Below are positions 11,786-19,982 of a stretch of 48,497 bases of DNA, piece after piece (within the stretch, counting starts at the first letter, position 1; each line of letters opens with the position of its first letter). Under the pieces are notes generated by a model. That model did no database searches and had not been told where the DNA came from. It saw only the letters and a list, made by a program, of their open reading frames with translations. The stretch comes from Propionivibrio dicarboxylicus (GTDB lineage: Bacteria > Pseudomonadota > Gammaproteobacteria > Burkholderiales > Rhodocyclaceae). The stretch spans positions 1 to 48,497 of the forward strand of contig CAMDMZ010000037.1 in NCBI GenBank assembly GCA_945902805.1, in the 5' to 3' direction. The position numbers and the translations under genes are program-made.

Positions 11786-12805
11786 TCACAAGACGGCGTT
11801 GAAGACGTAGCCCACCACCAAAATGCCGGCCGCGACCACGCCGGCAAAGGTGGCGATGAGCGGCAGTTTGAGCACCTTGCGCAGGATCACCATTTCAGGC
11901 AACGAGAGCGCGATCACGCTCATCATGAAAGCGAGCACGGTGCCGAGCGCCGCGCCCTTGCCGATCAGGGCTTCGACAATCGGGATGATGCCGGCGGCGT
12001 TGGAATACATCGGCACGCCGATCAGCACGGCAGCCGGCACCGACCACCACGGCGCATCCTTGCCCATGATCGAGGCCATGAAATCCTCGGGCACATAACC
12101 ATGAATGCCGGCACCAATGGCGATGCCGGCCAGGATGTAGGGCCACACTTTGCCGACGATTTCCTTGACGTGCCTGACGCCGGCATCGATGCGTTCGGCC
12201 CAGGTCGGCCTGGCCGCGTCGTAGTCGGCCGATTGCGTGGCCTGCATTTCGCGCACCCAGTCTTCGAGGTGTTTTTCCATGCCCAGGCGGCCGATGATCA
12301 GGCCGGCGACGATGGCAACGCTGAGCCCCAGCCCGAGGTAAAGCGCCGCGACTTTCCAGCCGAACAGACCGAACAACAGCGCGAGTGCGACCTCATTCAC
12401 CATCGGCGCCGAAATCAGGAAGGAAAAAGTGACACCGAGCGGCACGCCGGCAGAAAGAAAGCCAATAAACAGCGGCACCGCCGAACAGGAGCAGAACGGG
12501 GTGACGATGCCCAGCGTGGCGGCCATGACATTGCCGATACCGAGGCGCTTGCCCGAAAGCAGGGCACGGGTGCGTTCCGGGGCGACAAAGGTATGGATGA
12601 TGCCCATGACAAAGACGATGCCAGTCAGCAGCAGCAAGACCTTGGGCGTGTCGTAGAAGAAGAAATGCAGCGCTTCGCCCAGATGTGTTTTCTGCGTCAA
12701 ACCGAGCGCGGCAATCACGGCATCCGCAAACGGAATCAGGCTGGCGTAGGCGGCGATCCAGAGGATGATGGCCACGAGGAGCCAGGCGAGTTGTCGGGCC
12801 ATCAT
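11786..12805 (-). CDS. arsP: COG0701 permease, probable ArsP-type organoarsenical efflux protein
   Basis: This 339-residue membrane protein has about eight hydrophobic segments in two halves. The family signature TPFCSCSAVPLFIGF places a Cys-Ser-Cys pair at 105 and 107, and the second half repeats the pattern with GVPMYSNAAGIIPIVEAL. ArsP relatives export trivalent organoarsenicals and use conserved cysteines, so an arsenic role fits both motif and operon. It is the second gene, joined to arsR through a TGATG stop-start overlap. A split dispersed repeat separates it from the next gene. Other COG0701 permeases have unknown substrates, so the specific name is tentative. Confidence 0.8.
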   Translation of the reverse strand: MMARQLAWLLVAIILWIAAYASLIPFADAVIAALGLTQKTHLGEALHFFFYDTPKVLLLLTGIVFVMGIIHTFVAPERTRALLSGKRLGIGNVMAATLGIVTPFCSCSAVPLFIGFLSAGVPLGVTFSFLISAPMVNEVALALLFGLFGWKVAALYLGLGLSVAIVAGLIIGRLGMEKHLEDWVREMQATQSADYDAARPTWAERIDAGVRHVKEIVGKVWPYILAGIAIGAGIHGYVPEDFMASIMGKDAPWWSVPAAVLIGVPMYSNAAGIIPIVEALIGKGAALGTVLAFMMSVIALSLPEMVILRKVLKLPLIATFAGVVAAGILVVGYVFNAVL

Positions 12806-13143
12806 CAGGCGGCGCAGCGCTCGGGGCGGCTGTGCATGCGTTCCAATCGCTCGAGATCATCTGCCAGTTCGGCGACCGCGCCTTGGCCGAGGGACTGCAA
12901 TACCCCAATGGTCCATTGCGGTACCGAATCGTCCAGGCGGTAGTGCATCCAGGTGCCGGCGCGACGCGGAATCGCCAGGCCGGATTCCTTCAAGGTGGCC
13001 AGGTGGCGGGAAATTTTGGGCTGCCCTTCGGCAAGTGCGGCCGTCAGTTCGCAAACGCACAACTCGCCCTGGTCGGCGAGCAAAGCGAGGATGCGGCGCC
13101 GCGTCGGGTCGGCGAAAGCTTCAAAGATGGTTTGCGTGTCCAT
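12805..13143 (-). CDS. arsR: ArsR-family arsenite-responsive repressor
   Basis: This 112-residue winged-helix repressor has FADPTRRRILALLADQGELCVCELTAALAEGQPKISRHLA (shown here as the recognition region near residues 10-50). The CVC pair at Cys29 and Cys31 is the classic As(III)-sensing site at the start of the DNA-binding helix. ATG at 13143 is chosen because family homology begins at MDTQTIF; a longer frame reaches 13179 but overlaps the promoter. There is no Shine-Dalgarno sequence and only eight bases separate the -10 box from the ATG, so the message may be nearly leaderless. It should repress the whole downstream operon. Confidence 0.93.
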   Translation of the reverse strand: MDTQTIFEAFADPTRRRILALLADQGELCVCELTAALAEGQPKISRHLATLKESGLAIPRRAGTWMHYRLDDSVPQWTIGVLQSLGQGAVAELADDLERLERMHSRPERCAA

Positions 13144-13151
13144 GGGGTCAC

Positions 13152-13186
13152 TATATACGGCATTGCATATATTCGTCAAGGCGAAT
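13152..13186 (-). promoter_or_regulatory. arsR promoter with overlapping inverted-repeat operator
   Basis: On the minus strand TTGACG (13179-13174) and TATATA (13157-13152) are spaced by 16 bases, a good sigma-70 promoter. The inverted repeat ATTCG-TCAAGG-CGAAT (13171-13186) covers the -35 box, the position expected for an ArsR operator. The AT-rich spacer has further ATAT symmetry. Confidence 0.65.
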
Positions 13187-13214
13187 GTAATCGGCGGCGC
13201 TACAATCGAGCACC

Positions 13215-13700
13215 ATGAGTTCAGACATCAATCATTCCCGCCGTGGCTTCCTGCGCGGCCGCATCCGTTCCGGGCCGCCGCCCGTGCGACCACCATGGGC
13301 ATTGGCCGAAGACGACTTCCTGGCGCGGTGCACGCGCTGCGGCAACTGCGCGGTAATTTGCCCAACCAAAATCGTCCAGATCAAAGAAGGCTATCCGCAG
13401 CTTGATTTCAGCGCCGGCGCCTGCACCTTTTGTGCGGAGTGCGTCCGGGTTTGCATGCCGGCTGCGTTGCGCCGCGAGGGCGAAGCACGGCCTTGGCAGC
13501 GCATTGCGGTCGCGGCAGAAAGTTGCATGTCCCACAAAGGGGTCGAATGCCGCATCTGTGGCGAACATTGCGATGAATTCGCGATTCGCTTTAGCCCTCG
13601 AGTGGGCGGTCCACCACTGCCCGAGATTCGCAGTGACTTATGCACGGGTTGCGGTGCGTGCGTTGCGCCCTGCCCGGTGATGGCGATTCGCGTGCGCTGA
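13215..13700 (+). CDS. napF: NapF-type polyferredoxin
   Basis: This 161-residue cytosolic iron-sulfur protein starts with an RRGFLRGR segment typical of NapF. Cysteine clusters follow for several [4Fe-4S] centres: CTRCGNCAVICP, CTFCAECVRVCMP, CRICGEHC and CTGCGACVAPCP. NapF interacts with NapA and may help assemble or reduce it before export. The gene lies 9.5 kb from napDAGHB, divergent from arsR and 46 bases upstream of an ABC transporter binding protein. It either serves Nap at a distance or has been recruited to this neighbourhood. Length is normal for NapF. Confidence 0.85.
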   Translation: MSSDINHSRRGFLRGRIRSGPPPVRPPWALAEDDFLARCTRCGNCAVICPTKIVQIKEGYPQLDFSAGACTFCAECVRVCMPAALRREGEARPWQRIAVAAESCMSHKGVECRICGEHCDEFAIRFSPRVGGPPLPEIRSDLCTGCGACVAPCPVMAIRVR

Positions 13701-13746
13701 GTACTTTATATAGTTCAAAAATGAAACATCCACCCAGGAGCCAAAA

Positions 13747-14610
13747 ATGAAGACCAAGTCCCGTTTGCTCGCACGTAGCGCCCTTTCCCTTGCCCTGTTG
13801 TTCGGCGCCGCCCACAGCCTGGCTGAGACCTTGCGCATATCGGCTATTCCCGATGAGGCGCCAACCGAATTGCAACGCAAGTTCAAACCTCTGGGCGATT
13901 ATCTGGAAAAGGAGACCGGTCTCAAGGTGCAATTCACGCCGGTGAGTGATTACGCCGCTGTGGTCGAGGGTCTGGCCGCGAAGAAGATCGACATGGCCTG
14001 GCTCGGTGGCTTTACCTTTGTTCAGGCCAAGATTCGCACCCATGGCACCGCAACGCCGATCGTGCAGCGTGCCGAGGACGAGAAGTTTCTCAGCAAGTTC
14101 ATCGTCCCGGCTGACAGCCCGGCGAAAACTTTGGCGGACCTGAAGGGCAAGAACTTTGCCTTTGGTTCGCCCTCATCGACTTCCGGCCATTTGATGCCGC
14201 GTCATTTCCTGCTCAAGGACGGCATCAATCCGGATAAGGATTTCAAGAATGTCGCCTTCTCTGGTGCGCATGACGCCACCGTGGCGTTTGTCGCGTCCGG
14301 CAAGGCCGATGGCGGCGTTCTCAATGCCTCGGTGATGGACAAGCTGCTCGAAAAGGGCGATGCCAATGCCAAGCGGGTGAAGATCATCGCCACCACGCCG
14401 CCTTATTTTGACTACAACTGGACCGTGCGCCCCGAGCTCGATCCGGCGCTGACCAAGAAACTGACCGATGCCTTCCTCAAGCTCGATGCGGCCAATCCGG
14501 CGCACAAAGAGTTGATGGATCTGCAACGCGCCTCGAAGTACATTGCCACCAAGGCGACCAACTATGACGGCATCGAAGCGGCGGCACGCGACGCCGGGCT
14601 GATCAAGTAA
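13747..14610 (+). CDS. Periplasmic substrate-binding protein, PhnD type (putative selenate/oxyanion transporter)
   Basis: This 287-residue protein has a signal peptide ending near AAHSLA and belongs to the phosphonate-binding PhnD superfamily. [41 protein letters not shown] and [15 protein letters not shown] match a subgroup that I recall as putative selenate-type ABC binding proteins. That substrate assignment is from memory and untested. A Shine-Dalgarno GGAG lies seven bases before the ATG. It delivers ligand to the two permeases encoded downstream. Nearby Nap and Ars genes make an oxyanion substrate reasonable; phosphonate or phosphite remain possible, though no C-P lyase or phosphite dehydrogenase gene is present. 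Confidence 0.8.
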   Translation: MKTKSRLLARSALSLALLFGAAHSLAETLRISAIPDEAPTELQRKFKPLGDYLEKETGLKVQFTPVSDYAAVVEGLAAKKIDMAWLGGFTFVQAKIRTHGTATPIVQRAEDEKFLSKFIVPADSPAKTLADLKGKNFAFGSPSSTSGHLMPRHFLLKDGINPDKDFKNVAFSGAHDATVAFVASGKADGGVLNASVMDKLLEKGDANAKRVKIIATTPPYFDYNWTVRPELDPALTKKLTDAFLKLDAANPAHKELMDLQRASKYIATKATNYDGIEAAARDAGLIK

Positions 14611-14666
14611 GGCGCGATGGTCACGATGCGGTTCTGCCGCCATCGGTCGTTTTCAGCGCCACTTCG

Positions 14667-15524
14667 ATGTCAATAGTCACTCACCAGCTCGGTCTTGAGC
14701 ATGGCAACGGTTTTCGCGCCCTGCATGGCCTCAACCTCAAGCTGACGGCGGGCGAACGGGTAGCCATCATCGGCCCTTCGGGCGCCGGTAAGACCAGCCT
14801 GATCCGCTTGCTGGGCAGTGCGCTACGGCCGACCAACGGACGCCTTGAACTGCTCGGTGAAAACCCGTGGCAGCAATCGGCGGCCGGGCTGCGGCAACTG
14901 CGCACGCGGATTGGCACAATTCACCAGGCGCCGCCCATTCCGCCCCGGTTACGCGTGATTACCGCGATTCTGGCCGGGCGATTGGGGCGTTGGCCGGCCT
15001 GGAAGGGTTTGCTCTCCTTGTTGTATCCCGTGGATATCGCTGGTGCGCAACAAGCGCTGGCGCGCCTCGATCTCGCCGATCGGTTGTTTGAGCGTTGCGA
15101 TAGGCTGTCTGGTGGCCAACTGCAGCGCGTCGGCATCGCCCGCGTGTTGTACCAGCAGCCCGACCTGATCCTGGCCGACGAACCGGTCTCGGCGCTCGAC
15201 CCCATTCTCGCCGATGCGGCGATTGCGCAAATCGTTGCCGAAGCCGAGCAACGCGGCGCCACGGTGTTGGCTTCGTTGCATGCGGTTGATCTGGCACTCA
15301 AGTGGTTTCCGCGTGTGATCGGGTTGCGCTCCGGCCAACTGGCTTTTGACCTGCCGGCGGCAGAGGTCAGCACCGACATGCTGCGCGATTTGTACAGCAG
15401 CGAAGGCAGCATCGTGCCCACCCAAGCCAATGATCCGGCGCTGTTGCACGCACTTACCGAGCCGCTGCCGGAAATCACCGACCCTAAAGTGGTGCGTCTC
15501 GATAGCTGCCGGGGTCGCGGATGA
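14667..15524 (+). CDS. ABC transporter ATP-binding protein (PhnC-like)
   Basis: This 285-residue ATPase powers the adjacent importer. It has Walker [10 protein letters not shown], signature [13 protein letters not shown], Walker B LILADEP and a following switch histidine region ([11 protein letters not shown]), all intact. The architecture resembles PhnC. It starts 56 bases after the binding-protein gene and its last four bases overlap the next permease gene (ATGA), so the complex is made from one transcript. Confidence 0.92.
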   Translation: MSIVTHQLGLEHGNGFRALHGLNLKLTAGERVAIIGPSGAGKTSLIRLLGSALRPTNGRLELLGENPWQQSAAGLRQLRTRIGTIHQAPPIPPRLRVITAILAGRLGRWPAWKGLLSLLYPVDIAGAQQALARLDLADRLFERCDRLSGGQLQRVGIARVLYQQPDLILADEPVSALDPILADAAIAQIVAEAEQRGATVLASLHAVDLALKWFPRVIGLRSGQLAFDLPAAEVSTDMLRDLYSSEGSIVPTQANDPALLHALTEPLPEITDPKVVRLDSCRGRG

Positions 15525-16372
15525 GCAGCGGTCAACTCGCTGCGGAACCATCGGATTTTGTTGTCCGTGATCCCGAGGCGCGTCGCCGCCTTGGCACGAC
15601 GCTGATCGCCCTGGTGATCTTGTGGCCCTTGTTGCAACTGGCGGAATTTCGTCCGGCGGTCTTGTTCGAGGCAGGTAACCTGAAGGTGATGACCGGCTTT
15701 CTGGCCGGTTTTTTTCCGCCCGAACGCGGGCCTGAATTTCTTGGTCTGCTGTTCAAGGCCACGCTGGAAACCCTGGCGATCGCCACTGCCGGTATTGCCT
15801 TGGCCCTGTTGATAGCGGTGCCGCTGGCGATCATCGGCACCCGTGCCTTATCGATATCGAGTATCGGTCCCGGCCCGGATCGTTGGCGCGGCAACGTGGT
15901 GCGTGTCGCCTGCCGGGCATTGCTGACCGTGTTGCGCGCGATTCCCGAAATCGTCTGGGCGCTGATGTTCGTGCGCGTCCTCGGACTCGGACCTGCTGCC
16001 GGTGTGCTGGCTTTGGCGATTACCTATGGCGGTATGTTGGGCAAGGTCTATACCGAGATTCTCGAATCCACCGACACGCGTCCCGCACGCGCGTTGCTGC
16101 AGGGCGGTAGCGGTCGGATCACGGCATTGGTCTACGGCCTGATCCCGAATGCCGCGCAAGAACTGACTTCCTACACGGTTTATCGCTGGGAATGTGCGGT
16201 GCGTGCCTCGGTCATCATGGGTTTTGTCGGCGCCGGTGGGCTGGGGCAATTGATGGACCAGTCGATGAAAATGCTGAACGGCGGCGAAGCGAGCGCGATC
16301 CTGTTGATGTTTCTCGCGCTGGTGGTGCTTGCCGATGCGCTTAGCTCCGCACTACGCAAGGCGCTGGCATGA
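15521..16372 (+). CDS. ABC transporter permease (PhnE-like), first copy
   Basis: This 283-residue membrane protein has about six helices and the binding-protein-dependent permease loop, here [20 protein letters not shown] followed by the [12 protein letters not shown] segment. [22 protein letters not shown] is the typical PhnE-family core. It pairs with the next permease gene to form a heterodimeric channel. Four-base overlaps on both sides show tight coupling. Confidence 0.9.
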   Translation: MSSGQLAAEPSDFVVRDPEARRRLGTTLIALVILWPLLQLAEFRPAVLFEAGNLKVMTGFLAGFFPPERGPEFLGLLFKATLETLAIATAGIALALLIAVPLAIIGTRALSISSIGPGPDRWRGNVVRVACRALLTVLRAIPEIVWALMFVRVLGLGPAAGVLALAITYGGMLGKVYTEILESTDTRPARALLQGGSGRITALVYGLIPNAAQELTSYTVYRWECAVRASVIMGFVGAGGLGQLMDQSMKMLNGGEASAILLMFLALVVLADALSSALRKALA

Positions 16373-17175
16373 GCGATACCGTACAGCCGTGCACGTCGCG
16401 TGGTGCTGGCGATTTTTGCCTGACCTGCCTGCTGACCAGTGCCGGGCTGTTGGCCGCCGTCATTGCCAGCTTTGCTTATCTCGACATTGATTTCAGTGCC
16501 TTGTTTTCCCGTGAGTCTGCGTCCGGTATGGGCGATTTCGTGGCGTCTTTCTTTCCGCCGGAAGCGGCGCCCGCGTTTCTCCAGAAAACCGCCCATGGCG
16601 CCTTGCAGACCTTCGCTACGGCGGCTGTTGGTACGCTGTTCGCTGCGCTGCTCGGGGTGTTTTTCGCCTTGCCGGCGGCCGGGCGAATGGGTGAGGCGCC
16701 GCGCCAGTTGGCGCGCTTTGCACTGAATGTGTTGCGCAGCGTGCCCGAACTGGTCTGGGCCACGCTGATGGTGCTGGCGGCCGGGCTCGGACCCTTCGCC
16801 GGTACGCTTGCCCTGGCGCTGCACACCATAGGCGTGCTTGGCCGCCTGTTCGCCGAAGCCATCGAAAACGTACCGTCTACCGCCGAGCTTAGCCTGCGCC
16901 AAGCCGGGAGCGGCAGCGCCGTTGCCTTCTTGTATGGCACGTTGCCCTTGGTCTGGCCACAGTTCATTGCCTACAGCCTTTATCGACTGGAAATGAATAT
17001 CCGCATGGCGGCGGTGCTCGGCTTCGTTGGCGCCGGCGGATTAGGCCAGATGCTGTATTTCCACTTGTCGATCTTTCAGCAGGCGGAAGCCGCCACGGTG
17101 CTGATTGCCATGTTGCTACTGGTACTGGCCGTCGATGCAGCAAGCAATTTGCTGCGTGGCCGGCTGGCGACGTAG
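16369..17175 (+). CDS. ABC transporter permease (PhnE-like), second copy
   Basis: This 268-residue membrane protein is a diverged paralogue of the preceding permease, sharing [30 protein letters not shown] and the EAIENVPSTAELSLRQAGSG coupling loop. Two tandem permease genes are common for PhnD-type importers of this subgroup. It is the last gene of the transporter operon. After its stop lie 144 bases with an intergenic dispersed-repeat copy and no obvious strong terminator. Confidence 0.9.
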   Translation: MSDTVQPCTSRGAGDFCLTCLLTSAGLLAAVIASFAYLDIDFSALFSRESASGMGDFVASFFPPEAAPAFLQKTAHGALQTFATAAVGTLFAALLGVFFALPAAGRMGEAPRQLARFALNVLRSVPELVWATLMVLAAGLGPFAGTLALALHTIGVLGRLFAEAIENVPSTAELSLRQAGSGSAVAFLYGTLPLVWPQFIAYSLYRLEMNIRMAAVLGFVGAGGLGQMLYFHLSIFQQAEAATVLIAMLLLVLAVDAASNLLRGRLAT

Positions 17176-17270
17176 TGCTGACCTAGTGCCGGTAGCCAGC
17201 CGGCTTTCGGTAGTGAGCGTCCTTCTTTGTACTGGTCAATCTGTACCGCCATCGACGACGAACCTACGGT

Positions 17271-17298
17271 AAAAAGTCGGTGCTGGCGAGACGGCGCC
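17271..17298 (+). repeat. Dispersed 25-28 bp repeat, copy 3 (intergenic)
   Basis: AAAAAGTCGGTGCTGG followed by CGAGACGGCGCC. It lies between the convergent permease and anti-sigma genes, 22 bases beyond the anti-sigma stop. Being intergenic, it shows the element's full length without coding constraint. Confidence 0.85.
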
Positions 17299-17319
17299 CG
17301 AATGCACTGGGCCGATTGG

Positions 17320-18081
17320 CTAGCGGGAATATTGCCCGTACACCAACGTGGCGAGTCGCAGCATGTCTTCACGCCCGGTGTTGCCCGAGAGCGCGTAGCC
17401 AAAGCGTTCGTCGATCCAGTAGAAGACATCGACGTCGTTCTCGCGGGCATGGCGGAAGGCCGTGTCCTTGTTGTTTCCGGCGTCAGGTCGTACATAAAGG
17501 GTGAGGCGATTGTGCGTGGAATTCTCGTACATGAACTGGGCAACTTCACCCTTGTCGCCCGGCAACAGGCGCCCGCCAACGAGATGGTAGCCGGCGTCGT
17601 CGAGCTTTGGTGGTTTCAGTTCGCTGCCCAGGCGTTTCGATAGCCAACCGACAAGATGGGCTTCCTGGTCGGCACCCACTTCGACCGGATGGCGGACCTC
17701 GGGAACGAAGACCGCATGGGCCACCGCCGCCTGGCGCGGCAGGGATTGCGCGATTCGGGTGGATGCCTGCTCCCCGTCCGTTTGGCCACGCAGGACGAAG
17801 CCGGTGACGGTGCCCAGCATCAGCCAGGCCACGGCCGCCAGTTTGCGTGCATCGAGCCAGTGTGGTGAATTCGCTGCGGGAATCAGGCGCGCCGGGACCG
17901 GTTCGTCAAGCACGCGATCGAAGGCCCGATGCAGACCCGCTGACTGCGCGCGCCACTCGGCGACTTGCGCTTGCCGCTCGGGATGCGCGGCAAGCCAGGC
18001 CTCCACCTGCGTCAATCGGCTGGCGTCGAGTTGGCCGTCGGCATAGGCGTGCAGGTCGTCTTCTGAAATCGGCGCGTTCAT
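17320..18081 (-). CDS. Anti-sigma factor with zinc-finger-like N-terminus and membrane helix
   Basis: This 253-residue protein starts MNAPISEDDLHAYADGQLDASR, the helix of ECF anti-sigma factors that binds the cognate sigma. One membrane helix near residues 85-105 (KLAAVAWLMLGTVTGFVL) is followed by a periplasmic domain with VGGRLLPGDKGEVAQFMYE, typical of the transmembrane regulator family. ATG at 18081 is chosen because it overlaps the sigma stop (ATGA) and gives the family N-terminus; a longer frame extends upstream into sigma. The usual HxxxCxxC zinc motif is absent, so it is a non-zinc variant. Confidence 0.85.
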   Translation of the reverse strand: MNAPISEDDLHAYADGQLDASRLTQVEAWLAAHPERQAQVAEWRAQSAGLHRAFDRVLDEPVPARLIPAANSPHWLDARKLAAVAWLMLGTVTGFVLRGQTDGEQASTRIAQSLPRQAAVAHAVFVPEVRHPVEVGADQEAHLVGWLSKRLGSELKPPKLDDAGYHLVGGRLLPGDKGEVAQFMYENSTHNRLTLYVRPDAGNNKDTAFRHARENDVDVFYWIDERFGYALSGNTGREDMLRLATLVYGQYSR

Positions 18082-18599
18082 GAGCTGACCACTTTCAAAT
18101 GCGGGGTTGATTCGCCGGCCAGTATCGCCTTGAGCCGATTGCGGGCGCGCGACAGGCGCGACATCACGGTGCCCTGCGGTACGCCAAGGGCGCGCGCTAC
18201 CTCGGCGTAGCTGAGTTCTTCCAGCCCCACCAGCAGCAAGACTTCGCGCTGGTCGAGCGGCAGCAAGGAAAGCGCACGCTCGAGATCGCGCAGCTCCAGC
18301 GCATCGGCCTGCTCGGCGCGCTGTACCGGAACCGGCAGATCTTCGTCGTCGCAAAACTCCACGCGACCATTATGACCGTCGTGACCATTGCGGCGATGGC
18401 CATCGACATGCAGGTTATGCATGATGGAAAACAGCCACGGCCGCAGGTCGCGTTCGCGTTGCCAGAAGCGCCATTTGTCGAGCGCGCGTTCCAGCGTGTC
18501 CTGCACCAGGTCGTCGGCGCTATCGCTACGCCCCGTCAGCGCTCGCGCATAGCGGCGCAGACGGGGAATCTCGGCAACGATCGCGTCGCGGCTGCTCAC
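18078..18599 (-). CDS. ECF-type RNA polymerase sigma factor
   Basis: This 173-residue sigma factor has region 2 (RRYARALTGRSDSADDLVQDTLERAL and the DLRPWLFSIMHNLHVD segment) and region 4 (LSLLPLDQREVLLLV, then YAEVARALGVPQGTVMSRLSRAR). Both domains are complete. The start is GTG at 18599. It is the middle gene of an operon whose first gene encodes a small exported protein, and it overlaps its anti-sigma by four bases. A candidate ECF promoter upstream of the operon suggests autoregulation. The inducing signal is not evident. Confidence 0.92.
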   Translation of the reverse strand: MSSRDAIVAEIPRLRRYARALTGRSDSADDLVQDTLERALDKWRFWQRERDLRPWLFSIMHNLHVDGHRRNGHDGHNGRVEFCDDEDLPVPVQRAEQADALELRDLERALSLLPLDQREVLLLVGLEELSYAEVARALGVPQGTVMSRLSRARNRLKAILAGESTPHLKVVSS

Positions 18600-18608
18600 C
18601 TTGGCGGA

Positions 18609-18980
18609 TTACGGCTTGGCCACTTGCCAGACACCGTTGAAACCCTCGCCGGTCTTGTCGCCCAGCTTCTGGTCCTTGGCCCAGAAGTAGAGCGGCTTGC
18701 CCTTGAGCGCCCACTGCTTGGCGCCGTCGTCACGGGTGATGATGCTGTAGTCGCCACTTGCTGCATCACTGGCGTTGGCGGCCAGCGGCGGCCAGTTGGT
18801 GGCGCAGGGACCGTTGCACATGCTCTTGCCACTGCCGGCGGCATCCTTGTCGAAGGTATAGAGCGTCATGCCGTTAGCACCGGCGAGCACACCATCGGCG
18901 GCCTTGACCGGGGGGGTGGCCCAGGCGGTGGCGGCGAAGGCGACGAGGGAAAGTGCGGCGGCAATTTGTTTGATTTTCAT
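18609..18980 (-). CDS. Small exported COG4315 repeat protein
   Basis: This 123-residue protein has a signal peptide (MKIKQIAAALSLVAFAATAWA). Two copies of the secreted COG4315 repeat follow: GMTLYTFDKDAAGSGKSMC and GKPLYFWAKDQKLGDKTG, each with the aromatic-x-aromatic-x-x-Asp core. The pair of cysteines in MCNGPCATNWPP is family-typical. Function is not established. As the first gene of the sigma/anti-sigma operon it may be part of the stress response that the sigma factor controls. Confidence 0.85.
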   Translation of the reverse strand: MKIKQIAAALSLVAFAATAWATPPVKAADGVLAGANGMTLYTFDKDAAGSGKSMCNGPCATNWPPLAANASDAASGDYSIITRDDGAKQWALKGKPLYFWAKDQKLGDKTGEGFNGVWQVAKP

Positions 18981-19015
18981 GATGTTCTCCGTTCAGGGTT
19001 GGGGGTGCTACACCT

Positions 19016-19046
19016 GATATACGGATGGCGAGGTCAGTTTATTCCC
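19016..19046 (-). promoter_or_regulatory. Candidate ECF-sigma promoter for the COG4315-sigma-anti-sigma operon
   Basis: The minus strand reads GGGAAT (19046-19041), 16 bases, then CCGTATATC (19024-19016). This resembles the GGAA(C/T)-N16/17-CGT pattern of many ECF promoters. It lies 36 bases upstream of the first ATG. The -35 end is part of a perfect palindrome TTCCC-TT-GGGAA (19042-19053) shared with the divergent HD-GYP gene. Confidence 0.45.
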
Positions 19047-19104
19047 TTGGGAACGTAAAATTGGATGCGCGGCAGTTTGGCCGCGAACATTGACAGGTTG
19101 CTCC

Positions 19105-19956
19105 ATGAACACCGTCCAGTTGCTGCTCAAAAGTCTCTTCGCCATGGCCTCGATGGTCGAGGCGCGCGATCCCTATACCGGTGGTCATCTTTGGCGTGTC
19201 TCCCAGTTTTCGCGGCTGTTGGCCGAAGAGGGGGCGCTACCCGTGGCCGACGTGGCGCGCATCATGGTCGGTGGTTTTCTTCACGATCTAGGCAAGATTG
19301 CTGTGCCGGATGCCATCCTCAATAAGCCGGATCGTCTTACCGATGACGAATATGCGGTGATCAAGACCCATCCCGATGTCGGCCACCGCCTGCTGGGTGA
19401 TCATCCGTTGGCCGACCTCGCACTGGCTGCCGTCTGGGCGCACCACGAGCGACCCGATGGCGCCGGCTACCCACGCCGTCTTGCCAGCACCGACATTCCG
19501 ACCGATGCCCGTATCGTCGGCATCACCGATGCGTTCGATGCCATGACTTCGACGCGCCCCTATCGCACCGGCATGCCGATTTCACGGGCACTGAGCGTCA
19601 TCGAAGAAAATCTCGGTACGCAGTTCGATAGCGACTGGGGGCGGCGCTTCATCCTCCTAGGCGAGCAAGGCGCACTCGAGCACATCGTCGGCCACAGCGA
19701 ACCGGGTATGCCGCTGCAAACCTGTCCTGCCTGCGGTCCCATTGTGGTGGTGCAGCGGCGCCAGGGCGATGGCTCGATTGTCTATTGCCGTCATTGCGGT
19801 GGCGAGCTGAAGGTGTCGCTGGTCGGCGAACGGTTCGCGCTGGCGCCGACGGGTCAGCGCGGCACACCGGATGCGTTGCGGCCTGAGGCGGATCAGGCAT
19901 TGCTGACCGAGTTGGTCGACCTTGCCCAGGCTTGCCTGCCAGGGATGGTCGAGTAA
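19105..19956 (+). CDS. HD-GYP domain protein with C-terminal zinc ribbon (probable c-di-GMP phosphodiesterase)
   Basis: This 283-residue cytosolic protein has the HD pair at 60-61 (FLHDLGKIAVPD) and the full HHERPDGAGYP motif at 113-123, so hydrolysis of c-di-GMP to pGpG/GMP is plausible. There is no receiver or sensor domain at the N-terminus. The C-terminal part has CPAC (207-210) and CRHC (228-231), a four-cysteine zinc ribbon. ATG at 19105 is preferred over an in-frame TTG at 19090 because AGG lies seven bases upstream. It converges on narL with a 26-base gap. Confidence 0.88.
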   Translation: MNTVQLLLKSLFAMASMVEARDPYTGGHLWRVSQFSRLLAEEGALPVADVARIMVGGFLHDLGKIAVPDAILNKPDRLTDDEYAVIKTHPDVGHRLLGDHPLADLALAAVWAHHERPDGAGYPRRLASTDIPTDARIVGITDAFDAMTSTRPYRTGMPISRALSVIEENLGTQFDSDWGRRFILLGEQGALEHIVGHSEPGMPLQTCPACGPIVVVQRRQGDGSIVYCRHCGGELKVSLVGERFALAPTGQRGTPDALRPEADQALLTELVDLAQACLPGMVE

Positions 19957-19982
19957 GCCTCGTTAAATTCAGTCGGCGCAGG

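Noticed and set aside
13747-17175. Phosphonate utilisation locus
   Set aside because: The transporter resembles PhnCDE, but there is no C-P lyase, phosphonatase or phosphite dehydrogenase gene in the window.
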